From assembly GCA_003427395.1 (NCBI GenBank), contig BFEA01000382.1:920158-955689 (forward strand): DNA of 35,532 bases, read 5' to 3'. Position 1 is the stretch's first letter. Every line of letters begins with the position of its first letter. The notes beneath the pieces are model-generated. The model was given only the letters and a program-made list of their open reading frames with translations, did no database searches and was not told where the DNA came from. A program made the position numbers and the translations under genes. Below are positions 20,763 to 31,209 of this stretch, in pieces. The stretch is from Chara braunii (taxonomy: Eukaryota; Streptophyta; Charophyceae; Charales; Characeae).

Positions 20763-21897
20763 GCAAGGAACCCGACTGTTCACAACTTGCTTGAGAGCAT
20801 CATTCCGCATGCATACATGTCAACACACGTACAAAATGGCTTCACACAAAACCGGATTGAGATAAGATAAGAACCAAGTAGCGCAGCTTATATTATCAAT
20901 GTCACTTAATACAAAGAGTATCATGAGTTACAGAGATCAGCGCCAACAAGAGATAGTCCCCCTCGTCATACAACAGCATGGGATCTGGCTCAGCCAGCAT
21001 CCTTCTTCATATTACAGATGTGGCGCCACCAGGTAAGTATCCCCCATATCCAAACTCACTTCCTGTCTTCTCTCTCTCCTGATCTCTTCTCTCTCTCTCT
21101 CCAGAACTATGTCTTGGTTCTCTCAACTCACTCTGCATGCACACTCTCACCTACGAAGATTTATTTTGAATGTCACTCACTGATATCCTACTTACTAACT
21201 CTCTACTACTAACGTACGTTGGCGCAGCTATGGCTCCTCTGCAGCCAGCGCCTTGCCTCCCTTCTTCCTGGCGCAACTCTCCTTCCACGCCTCAATGCCT
21301 CAGCACTTCCACGCCTCAATGCCTATGGGAATCTGCCTTGTGGGGAGGCAGTCTCGTTTCTTATAGTGCTGGCCTCCCCAAACGAGGTCTGAATTTTGTC
21401 TGTCTTGGGTCTTTCCCTGTCCCAACCTCTGTGGAATGTGTCCCAGACTCTTTTCCTTCAAGGGTTGCTGCTGCTGCGGCCTGTAGGCCTCAATTTCGGA
21501 CTGCCTATTTGTATCTAGACTTTCCCTTTGACTCGAATCTGGACTGAGACTTAACTCTTTGACTTCTTTTTAGACAGACACATCTTTTGCACGAACAGAC
21601 ACTTTTACTGCATGAACAGACACATTGACTGCACGTACAGACACATCCCTGCATGAATAGACATGACTTGCGCACCCCCTGGATGAACAGATGTGACCCA
21701 AACATTTAGATATTGGAACTGTTCGTCCAGGGGCACAACTGTGACCTTTGATAATGTCTTTTGCTTTAGTTAGGATGTGACCTTTGACTTAGAGAACATG
21801 TCTTTTGACTTGCTTTCACGAATTGGGCTCTGGGTGAGAGACCCCAATATGCTGCTTTCGTCGATCAGGGGCTGCATCGGGTAAAGGCCCTTTTAAT
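20763..21897 (-). repeat. 5' LTR of element 2
   Basis: Direct repeat of 12930-14079 at about 97-98% identity over the first 300 bases. It ends on the - strand in TTCCTTGCA just before the PBS. The outer end merges into a poly-A stretch; shared sequence ends at about CCCTTTTA (21890-21897). Confidence 0.92.
21230..21547 (+). other. Antisense ORF inside element 2 5' LTR (105 codons)
   Basis: Counterpart of 13390-13731, with ATG in the same TTGGCGCAGCTATGGCTCCT context and the same terminal residues. It is 24 bp shorter through an in-frame difference after the first 20 codons. No domain recognised. Confidence 0.25.
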
Positions 21898-22370
21898 TAC
21901 TTAAAAAAAAAAAAAAAAAAAAAAGCATGCTCTACCAAAGGGAGTTGCTGCCCTCAACAAACAAGGCCATAGGAAATAAAAAAAGAAAAAAAGGAAAAAA
22001 AGCCCAAGGGACTTTGGACGTGAAAGCAGCCGGATACAGAACATTGCGCACATATGCCCTTCCAAAGGCGGTAACAGGCCTCAGCAAAACATGGCTATAA
22101 AAAAAAAAAAAAAAAAAAAAAAAACAGCAACAACTCTTTGGACGTAAAGGCAGTTGGATACAGAATCTTGCGTATATGTGAGAGTACCCCGTTGGTTGCA
22201 AGTGTCAGCTGTCCGTGGAAAGCTCCCTGCCTCATTATCAGGGCACTAAAACTAAATTAGAAGAAAAAAAAAAAAAAAAAAAAAAACGAAACTATAGATG
22301 ATTCCTTCGTGCACCTCCTTCGTGACGTTTTTTTTTTTTTTTTTTTTTTTCCGGGAAAAGGTATAGAATC
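21898..22370. repeat. Poly-A/poly-T tracts with dispersed repeat copies 2 and 3
   Basis: A runs at about 21902-21924, 22098-22124 and 22263-22287, then a T run at 22329-22351. Between them are GGACGTGAAAGCAGCCGGAT... (22016-22057) and GGACGTAAAGGCAGTTGGAT... (22140-22187), related to 11113-11160. Two successive units of A-run plus repeat sit in tandem. No gene. Confidence 0.85.
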
Positions 22371-22895
22371 CCTTATTCAAAGTATAAACTTTGAGGCCGT
22401 GAGCCTTCCGGTAGCGCTCTTGCTGCGCTAATTCATGCGCTAATTTTGTGTCAGCGGAATAGCGGGCGATAGGAGTCGTATCGGCACTACCCGAAGTCTC
22501 AAGGCCAGGGGGACGCGGCGATTGACGCGATAGCGTTCTTAGTGCGCGCCTTCGGCTGTCGGGGCCGATCCGGTTTCTCGCGTGGTCACCACCATGATGA
22601 TCTCGTGGGCATCCTGAGTTATCTTGCTCGATACTTTCCGAGCAACCTCCCGGCGGTGAGGAAGATTAACGAAGGTAAGCCGGCTCCATGAGTGTGTCTT
22701 AAGTCGTGTACGTGAGATATACGTGTTTTTCGTGTACGGAGCGTTGGGGTGTACGCTTGAAGGCGTCCACCTGTAGATGAGGGAGTCGATGGAAGAAGGA
22801 TCGAAGTAGTTTACTACCAGCTGGTAAGTAAATTCATCAGAGCAGAGACGCAGGAGGTAGAACTGCTCTCAGTTGAAGTCAAAGGAAGAGAAGTG
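22371..22895 (+). other. Probable 5' untranslated region of LINE
   Basis: GC-richer than the flank, lacks long ORFs, and runs directly into the LINE ORF1 ATG at 22896. It has short CG-rich repeats such as TGCGCTAATTCATGCGCTAATT (about 22424). The T run at 22329-22351 may mark the outer boundary. The left end of the LINE is not defined by any repeat I can see. Confidence 0.45.
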
Positions 22896-25007
22896 ATGGC
22901 GGCTTCAAGTGAAGGGGCCCGTAACAGCAAAAGAAGTGATCGCTCCCCGCCTCGGGGAGAGATCCCTGTTTCGGAACAAGATCGGGTGAGGATGCTGATT
23001 GCGAAATGTTACGAGGAAGGCATATTTCCGGAACGTCTAAAATAGGGCCACTTCATTCAAGAGAACGGAGCGAAGATTTTTGTAGTGGACAAGCGAGTAG
23101 GAGAACAAACCACGAGGTGGCTGAAGGAGCGCACCGTAACCGTAATTTTTCAAGGAGAGGCGAGGTCACTTCCGGCAAGAGTGCATGAAGATTTGATAAG
23201 AGCTTACGAAAACGGATGGACAAGAGCGCGCACGTTTCCAAGACCTGTCAAGAGAGGGCGAGTGCATCCAGAGGGTCCGAACGTAACTTCCTACGTGGCG
23301 ATGTTAAGAGAAGTGGCGCAATGGATGATCATTAAGGGTGAAGACTCTGTGATCATCCGGGAAACTGCCTACAAAATGGTCTTTAAGCCATGGATGACTC
23401 GACTTGAGCTTGAAGAAAGAAGACGAGTGGAGGACGTCTCTAAATTCTGTGTCACTGCGCTGAGAGTACCATTGAGGGGGATGTTCCCTATCGTGGATGC
23501 GATTGAGCAATGTATGGGAAGGATAATCAAAGCCATCCTTCCTCAACCGGATGCCTGGAGACCAAAACTCATGAACATGAAGTTTGAGTTGGTCCTCGAG
23601 GCGGAAGGTGCATTCAAACCTATTCTTCCCCTTCGACTCGATGACGGAGAAACGGTGAACATTGAGTTGGCCTGCAAACACACTCCTTGGTGTGATAAAT
23701 GCAGATGGTGGTTCCACACGGCAACTGATGGCTGCCCGAAACTCGAGCAACAGGATGATGGCCAGGGGTCCCAGCCAGCCGCAGCTGACAACTTCTCAAG
23801 TCGCAACAGGCAAGAACCGAGTCAAGGTGCGTTTGGTGGAATCCACGATGCAGCAAAAGATCCACCGATGGAGATACCGGCCAGGATGGTGGCGGAATCC
23901 TCAGCAAGAGCTGCTTCGGGATTTCGTCCACAACAGGCCACTAGTGCGGCCCGACATCCGAGAGTTTCGGGTGAAGGGCAAAGCGGGGGCCAAGGGATCT
24001 CAATCGGTCGCAACATGGCAACTCCAATACATCAGCAACACCATGCGCCGTTTCAAGGATGGAACACGGGTGGTCCAAGCCCGAGCGGTCAGGGGGGCAC
24101 ATGGCAGCCACCAGACGATCAAGCGTGGCATGCAGTTATCCTGGAAGCAGCCAGTCAAATAACAGTGGATGTGTTGGCTCAAAATTCAGGGTGCCCTGGA
24201 ACTAGAGGTGCAAATAACGGAGCAGGATCCTCCGGTGGAAGGACGGAGGTACGAGAGCTTGCGATAATACCGAAAGGCGAGCTTATTGGGAGAGAAGAAC
24301 GAACAGAAACGGAACACCTTTTGGGGGAAAGAAAAGTGAGGGGCGATGGAATACGTCGGGGCGACCAGGGGATGATGGTAGGAGGGGATCGAGCCTTGGT
24401 GGTGCATCATTCGGACGTGGAAGATGATCAAGACGTAGAGGACGAGGAAGATGACGAAGGGTCACCACGGGGCATCCATGAAGGCGCGCCGTCGAGAGAG
24501 CGAGGTGGCCTCCAAATGGAGGACAACCTGTTATTACCGTTCGTCTGCACCCTTCAGGGGAACGAGATTTTTGTACTTGGCCTTTGGTCAGTGGAGGACA
24601 AGTATTCTATCCCGGCCTGCCATGTTGTTGAGATCCCGTCGCATCAGTTCGTAATTATGAAGGTTGGACAGTTGTTTGCAGAGAGATTCGTCTTCAGAAT
24701 GTTCCCTGACGATCCCCCAGCACGCTTGGTGGTAGACTTACCAGGAGGGTGCAAGGCGCGCTTTCCAATTCCAATTATCGATGCTAGAATCCCACCAGAT
24801 CAGTGGAGTAATATAGCGTCGGTAGGTCTGGTAGGGATCCCTCTTCGTCTGTTTTTACAGGACCCGAATGAAGAACTTGACAGACTGTCAGTTGAGCCTG
24901 GCCTCACAACAAGATTTTTGTCTTGGCTGAATGGAGAGCTGCAAAGGAGGAATCTCCTCCTACTTCGCAGAAATCCTCAGCGGTTGCTGGTCAGTGGAGT
25001 AATATAG
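22896..25007 (+). pseudogene. LINE ORF1 (RNA-binding protein)
   Basis: Probably the nucleic-acid-binding partner of the LINE RNP. An ATG at 22896 starts a frame that meets a TAG at 23043-23045, where Trp would fit, and then stays open for 640 codons to 25007. The first third is globular and charged (AREVAQWMI-like helices, LELEERRRVEDVSKF), in the position of the DUF4283-like domain of plant LINEs. CDKCRWWFHTATDGC follows (about 23692-23736), a CX2CX4HX5C knuckle, one residue longer than the usual spacing. The middle is Gly/Gln/Ser-rich and probably disordered, with an acidic patch (DVEDDQDVEDEEDDEG). The natural C-terminus was changed by the 191-bp duplication: without it the frame would run to a TGA at 25238-25240. 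Confidence 0.8.
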
Positions 25008-25182
25008 CGTCGGTAGGTCTGGTAGGGATCCCTCTTCGTCTGTTTTTACAGGACCCGAATGCAGAACTTGACAGACTATCAGTTGAGCCTGGCCTCACAA
25101 CAAGATTTTTGTCTTGGCTGAATGGAGAGCTGCAAAGGAGGAATCTCCTCCTACTTTGCAGAAATCCTCAGCGGTTGCTGGC
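24801..25182. repeat. 191-bp tandem duplication at the end of ORF1
   Basis: 24801-24991 and 24992-25182 are nearly identical; by eye only about four bases differ (for example AATGAAGAA versus AATGCAGAA, CTTCGCAG versus CTTTGCAG). Both copies start CAGTGGAGTAATATAGCG or its continuation, and CAG microhomology is seen at the junctions. Because 191 is not a multiple of 3 it shifts the frame and truncates ORF1 at 25007. Confidence 0.93.
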
Positions 25183-25239
25183 CAGACTATTTGTTGGCAC
25201 CAGGACAAATCCAATACTCAGCCCACCCGACAGGAGGTG

Positions 25240-28200
25240 ATGGACAGAATTAAGGTAGCAACTTGGAATGTGCAGGGGCTGGGTGATACGAACGGGAAGC
25301 ATAAAGGAAGAAGGGTGAAATCTTGGATTCACAAAGAAGGGATCGATATTATGCTTATTCAAGAGACTAAATTGTCAGAGGTAAAACTGGTCCAAATGAA
25401 AGATTGGTGGTCTGGTCCCCAACTCTGGTCCCCGACACGAGGGAGCAAAGGGGGAGTAGCAGTTCTCATCCACAGTCGGTTAGATGTGGGAGTCATTGAT
25501 TGTGATAACGACATTTGGGGCCATTGATCGTAGGTGAAACTGAGCGTTGGTTCAGAAGATTGGGTTTTCGCGTCTATTTATGCCCCCAACGATGGTCTGG
25601 ATAGAATCGAATTTATAGAGCTGCTTTCTTGAAAGTTGCCAAAATCGGACCATCTTATTGTAGGAGGGGACTGGAATATGGTCAGCAGACCCAGTCTGGA
25701 TTCCGAAAAAGGGGAAAGTATGAAGAGAGGCCGAAGAACTCTCCTGACGTGGGCAGAGAGATGGGGGCTGCTTGATGTATTTCGGGAAATGAATCCGCAG
25801 GAAGCTGGTTTCACTTGGTTTGGAACGGCACCGCAAACGACACATGTCAAGAGGAGACTAGACTTCTTTCTAGTTTCTGAGACGCTTGCCGGCAAGGTCC
25901 AAACAGTGAGTACCAAGGCAGCCTCCACTTCGGACCACAAACCTGTCTTAATGACAGTACATTCAAGGGAACTCAATGAAAGGGGTCCGGGTTATTTTCA
26001 ATTGAACACAATGTTGTTGGAAGACAAAGGTATAGGTGAATGGGTACAGTCCTTCTGGACAGATTGGGAAGAGGTGAAGGACAACTTTGACAGCAGAGCG
26101 GATTGGTTGGATACTGGTATCAGAATCATTTCAAGCAAACTCGCAGTGTTCTCTGCAATCGCTACTTACCTGAGAAACAAAGAGGAAGAAGACTGCAGGA
26201 GGAGAGTGGAAGAGGCCGAGGAGCGTATGGCAGAGCACCCAATCTCGGAAGCAGTATGGGCAGAGGAGCGAGCACAACATCAACAAGACTGGGCGACATA
26301 TTTTAAAGACATCCTGACCTCTCGCTCTCAGTTTGAGGACCCGAACACGGACCTATCTTATCACTCTACTCTATGGGACTCATTAGAGGTGGCATTATCA
26401 GACCTAGCTAAAGCGGAGCTAGAGAGGGCTGTCTCAGTTGAGGAACTTGCAGCCACACTGGGCACAGTTGCAAAGGGTAAGGCTCCGGACGATGATGGGC
26501 TTCCCATGGAGTTTTATAAGGCCTGTTGGGAAACATTGGCGCAGGATCTAGTTCTGATCTACAATGAAGTCCTCCAGGGCGGTAAGCTGGGACCTACGAT
26601 GACCAGGGGAATAATTACCCTACTGTACAAGAAAGGGAGTCGGAGCGAGATTAGGAACTGGTGTCCTATCTCGCTGCTGAATTTCTCTTATAAACTGTTG
26701 GCCAAGACCTTTGCTAGCAGGCTAGGGAAGTACTTACCCGGGTTAGTAGGAATGGATCAGGGTGCCTTCGTGAAAGAAAGGCAGGTCGATCTTTGATAAC
26801 CTAGCAACTGCAATAGAGGCCCTGGAAGTAATTGAAGATCGGAATCAGGATATGGTGGTGTTGATGCTGGATCTCGAAAAGGCATACGATAGGGTCAGTT
26901 GGCCTTTCATGATGACAACTCTGAGGAAGATGAACTTTGGAGAAGCCTTCTGTAATGCAGTAAGGGCGTTATATTTTTTGTTCCTCGGCCGCGGTACAAG
27001 TGAATGGTCATCACTCGGAGTCGTTTAGCCTGTCGAGATCACTCAGACAGGGCTGTCCTTTGGCCCCGCTCCTCTTCGTGCTGCAGTTAGAGGTGCTTCT
27101 CCACGACATTAGGAATCATCCCCTGTTGGAACGACTGAGATTACAGAGTGGAAAGGATTGCCATGTCAAGGCATTAGCAGACGACTCGCTGGCTTTATCG
27201 AAGAACACAGTGACTTCCCTGGAAGCCCTGAAACAATGTCTGAGGAGGTATGCAGAGCTATCGGAAGCGGCCGTGAATTGGAATAAATTGATCTTCTTCC
27301 TCCTGCAGGACTTCCAACTGTCAGTGAATTGGGGAATGTGCAGAGTCCAGACAGGGGAAACCGAGCGTTATCTCAAGGTTCAACTAGCACTAGACAGTAG
27401 AGCCGAAGCCCAGTCATTAGTCCTGCAAGAGAAGGTGAAAAGTAGAATTCGTAGTTGGGGATCTGCACCTCATCTATCGTTGGTTGGTAGGGTCTTGACA
27501 GTAACGGTGGCTGCTTTTTCGATCCTGTGGTAGGTGGCAAAGGTTCGGAAGTTGGAAAAGCCTCTGGTGAAAAGGGTCAAGGCGACAGCGAGAAGGTTTA
27601 TATGGAAACCCAGGGCGGAGGAAGGCCAAGGGTACATCCCAAAGGTTGCCTGGCACACCCTCTCTGCCCCCAGAAACAAAGGTGGTCTGGGCCTGATTGA
27701 CCCAGAGTCTCAGAACCGGAAGCTTCTCACAAAATGGATAGCCAAGGTGGCAGCAGCAGAGCAAGAGACAGACTCGTGCCTACTAGCGGAGGAGCTGCTA
27801 TGCGAGCAATGGGGCTTGTCAAGGTCATCAGATGTGTGGGTGGCCATCACGATTCAATCCTTCTTGAACAAAAGGATTAAGTCCAGATTTTGGAAGGACA
27901 TAATCCTAGCCTGGCGAAGCTGCAAACCGGATCAGGCGGCAAAACCAAGTTCAAAGAACGAAGTGTTGAGACAACAATTATTCGAAAACCCAGGACTGCG
28001 GAAGGCAGATGGGAAGCCGTTCAGCGCCTGCAACAGGCCAGGCTCATTCGGATGCAAGTGGATACAAAGGGGAGTTTCCACAGTTAGAGATATTTGGGAT
28101 GAGATTCTGGGGCAGTGGAGACATCCGGCGTCGCTGAAGGAGTCACTCAGCATGCTGCCCCTGCAGGAGGAGAGACTGAAGGAATCATCAATGCAGTCCC

Positions 28201-28582
28201 CGAAGACTGGTTTCAATTGCTGAGTCCGGAGCACATACCAAGCACAAGAACCTGGTACCGTAAGGAAAGCAATGATAACACAGAATTCTTGAAGCTGGAA
28301 GCATGGGACACGATGATCCCACGCAAATGTACTATGTCTGTCCACGAAAAGGAGGTGAGGGGTAACCCGGAGCTGAAAAGAATAGGTGAGATACCTAGTT
28401 ACGGGCTAGCCAACCTTCAGGAAATAAGAGTGCCAGCGTTGGAACAGAAAGAAGGGGAGCCCCCGGTCTCAGGCAGGTTGGTCACAGGAGGGGCCCCGCT
28501 CAGTGTGTTGCGTAACGATCAGAAAGGACGTTGCTCTCTTCCTTATCTACCCTCTTCGTTACTTCTTACCGTGAGGAAGTGA
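25240..28582 (+). pseudogene. LINE ORF2 (endonuclease and reverse transcriptase)
   Basis: Catalyses target-primed insertion. The ATG at 25240 overlaps the ancestral ORF1 stop by one base. The endonuclease shows all main motifs: TWNVQG, LIQETK, SIYAPN, GGDWN, RRLDFFLVS and SDHKPV. It is interrupted by TGA at 25525-25527, TAG at 25531-25533 and TGA at 25630-25632. RT begins near GKAPDDDGLPMEFYK with LLYKKGS and ISLLNFSYK. A frameshift near 26790 moves to frame 2 for the motif A segment MLDLEKAYDRVSW (26864-26902), another near 26975 (T-rich) moves to frame 3 for SLRQGCPLAPLLF and the catalytic LADDS (GAC GAC at 27180-27185). A TAG lies at 27531-27533. A third shift near 28190 leads into a C-terminal segment in frame 2 ending at 28582. 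No RNase H was recognised. Confidence 0.9.
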
Positions 28583-29268
28583 TTTCTGTCTTGAGGGTCC
28601 TCTCGATGTGAGGTGTCGCGAGCGCTCAACCTTGAGAGTCGACATTCTTCCTGGGCAGCAAGGTGATGGGAGACGGGCGAAGCCTCTGAAGGGCCCTGGA
28701 CGAAGCACTCGGGTCACAGTCACCATGCCAACCCGTTGGGACTAGTACACGCATGCTTTGCCGCAAGTCCTTGGTTTTACTGCTTGCCCAATAGAGGTCA
28801 TGCTGACTCATGCAGGGCATGCCAGCCCTTTGACAGACGCTTACCAGACCGTCTTTAAACATTCTGGCTGGGGACTCGGAATTGAATCTGGTTGTGATCA
28901 TCGTTCTGTCTGCGACGTAAAATAATTCCTGAGGAGATGGGGGTTGTCCTTAAATCCCTCCTGATCAACTAGATCAACCGGGTGTACGGCTCGTTGCATG
29001 CGAGGGTAAATAAAGTGCAGGGGCTGACAGGTTCGACGTTGACTTGGCGCACAGGGGTGGGCCGGATTGCACACCTTCAGACACGCTGCTCAACCAGATG
29101 CTCAGGGCGTCGACACAAAGTGACCACTCAAAAAGGATACAGGGGGAGGGGGGGATTCCGGTAACTATTCGCAGTGGCAATCAACAGACAATCTGCCATC
29201 AAGCATACATCTCCAACAGGAGATGTTATTTTTATTTTTGATTATCTAGTTGTTACAGACTTGGCTAA
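28583..29268. other. Unassigned sequence between LINE and element 3
   Basis: No LTR, PBS or poly-A tail is recognised. A 91-codon frame is open on the - strand at 28626-28901 with no known domain. A T-rich, acceptor-like GATTATCTAGTTGTTACAG lies at about 29239-29258, just before the gag frame of element 3 opens. It may contain the LINE 3' UTR and the lost 5' part of element 3. Confidence 0.4.
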
Positions 29269-31209
29269 CAACTGACAGACAGCTACAGACAGACTGATGC
29301 AAGCACTAGTGAGGAGGAGTTGTTAGTGGACGACCGTAGGACTACTCGTGGGACTGCCCGTAGTCGACCCTTGACATTCTTGGAGTTAGGTCCAGGAGAC
29401 GAGAGAAGATTGCGGAGAGAGGCTAGAGAGAGAGCGGCGACAAGGAGAGTGAGGGCAGCTGAGGATAGTGTCAGGACTAGAATTTCAGCTAACATTGGTG
29501 CAGCCATGGCTACTTCATCTACCATGTCGGAAACCTCTTCACAGTCCACTTCGTCAGGAGTCAGTCAGAGTGGTTCTCAGGGGTCCATTAGTTAGAGTGC
29601 TAGCTTGCGAGTCAACCAACAGACTCAACTCACGCCGGAGGATTTAGAAATCCGGAAAGCAGAATAACTTCAGGATGAGCTACAATGGCAGTTAGACGAG
29701 GCAACAGAGAGGAGAAGAAAAACAATCCTGAGAAAAGCTAGACTAGGTAGTCGAAGAGAGGAGCTAGGCCGACTGGAAGGACTAGATGAGGTGGCATTAG
29801 ACCCTGTTGTTCATGTGCTACGTAATGCTTTACTATCGGTGGCAAAAGTGCAGAATGTCCAGCAGGAATTGCTGGCCGAATTGGTTGCAGGCCAGAAACA
29901 AATCCTGGCTGAACTTCGGGCTCCTCATACAATGATGAGGCATCCACAGTTTGTTGTAGTTCCCCCTGCAGGTGCGGGTCCTTCATCGATGTCGCAACAC
30001 ACAGGGCCAACTTTCTCTCTTATGTTTGGCATACCCCCTCCAGGTGGTTTAGTAGCAACTAGTGGTCTGGTTCATAGAGTCTCAGTCGTGCCATCTACGA
30101 CAGTGGTTACTACAGTCCCACTTTCAAGCCAGGCTCAGGTTAGTGTGCAACAACCTGTTTCAGTGGCTATGCAACCGTTGCAGCAAGCCCCCGGGCCCAT
30201 GCAGCCTATGCAGTAAATGCCTAAGATACCTTTGATGAGTCCCAAACCCTTCTTTGGTGATAGGAAGAAGGATGAGGATTTAGACACCTGGGTGAGGACT
30301 ATGCCTACTTATGTGAGGCACAAGCTCACCAGGCCAGAGCAGGAAGTTGTAGTGGCTGCCTCCTTGTCAGAAGGGTCAGCAGCTCGCTGGTTGAATGGCT
30401 TAGTGCAGCAACAGGGCTACGGTCAAAACTTTGATGCTTGGGCACAGGCCCAGACATTGAAAGAGTTCGTACGGTCCGTATATAACAGGTGGCATGACCT
30501 GCAAGGGGCTCAGAAGGCCACCGATGCTATCAACAATCTTTGTTCCTGCAGGTTCAAGAATGTTAGAGAGCTAACGGACACCGTAGAACATTTACTCGTG
30601 ATACCTGGTGTGTGTTTTGACCAGCAGGTTCTCCTGACAGATTACCTAAGGTGCCTACCTGCAGAGGTAAGGACCAAGCTGGTTGATGAGGCATATGTCG
30701 AACAACACATCTTTGATACTTTTAGTAAGAAAGCTTTGGACATAGAGGCAAAGTTGAGATCCGCGCATCAAGCATCTCATGATGGTAGGAAGAGACTTCC
30801 CCAAGACTTGAAGAAGAAGGGTCAGTTGATGTTTGTGGACCATGATGGTCAAACGACGAAGATAGAAGATTTCCCAGACCTTGGGGAGGTGACAGAGCAC
30901 GATGGGGCTAGTGAGACTTCGGATGGGGGAGTCGTGACACCCATCAAGGAAAAGGCTAGAGGGACCAGGAAGAAGAAGGTAGTACGGTCCACGGGTCAGG
31001 GTGACCAAGGAACACCCGCATGGGTAAAACTTGGTTTAGAGTATGAGGTGTGGAGGGACCGAGTTGCTAGGGGCACGTGGATGAACTGTGGCAACTATGG
31101 CCACACGTCTCGAACGTGCCGAGGCAAGAAAGTCTTGACGAGGGTAGCCTCACCAACGGTGGTGGGACTTTCTTCGAACTCTGGCGGTGCTTCTGCGAGC
31201 ACTTCGTAG
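29269..31209 (+). pseudogene. gag: Gypsy element 3 gag
   Basis: Frame 1 is open from 29269 with stops at 29593-29595 (TAG), 29665-29667 (TAA), 30214-30216 (TAA) and 31207-31209 (TAG). The N-terminal part is Arg- and Glu-rich (ERRLRREARERAATRRVRAA) and then Ser/Thr-rich. A linker rich in Pro, Val and Gln (VAMQPLQQAPGPMQPMQ) precedes the capsid-like core: PFFGDRKKDEDLDTWV, SEGSAARWLNGL, FVRSVYNRWHDLQG and LRCLPAEVRTKL, which fits the retrotransposon Gag family. The zinc knuckle reads WMNCGNYGHTSRTC: the first Cys of CX2CX4HX4C is Trp, so zinc binding is probably lost. The first ATG downstream of the frame opening is at about 29506, so the true start is unclear. Confidence 0.87.

Larger units (their letters stand above)
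12930..21897 (-). mobile_element. Gypsy element 2: nearly complete Ty3/gypsy retrotransposon
   Basis: Two direct LTRs (12930-14079 and about 20763-21897) bound an internal region read on the - strand: PBS (20746-20757), about 760-bp leader, gag (19985 to 17786), then protease, RT, RNase H, integrase and a chromo-like end (about 17800 to 14163). Length is about 9 kb. The first 300 bases of the two LTRs differ at only about seven sites by eye, which implies a fairly recent insertion. Still, gag has three or four in-frame stops and at least one frameshift, and pol has four in-frame stops in one frame, so it is inactive. No target-site duplication could be identified. Confidence 0.93.
22896..28582 (+). 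mobile_element. Defective plant-type LINE (non-LTR retrotransposon)
   Basis: Two adjacent coding regions in the same direction: ORF1 with a zinc-knuckle-like Cys/His cluster, and ORF2 with an apurinic-type endonuclease followed by RT. This is the architecture of plant L1-like LINEs. There are no LTRs, PBS or integrase. Stops, at least three frameshifts in ORF2 and a 191-bp tandem duplication at the end of ORF1 show it is dead. No poly-A tail or target-site duplication is visible after 28582. Confidence 0.9.

Noticed and set aside
29221-29268. LTR end and PBS for element 3
   Set aside because: No TGGTATC-type sequence or terminal CA is seen, and no second copy exists to define an LTR.
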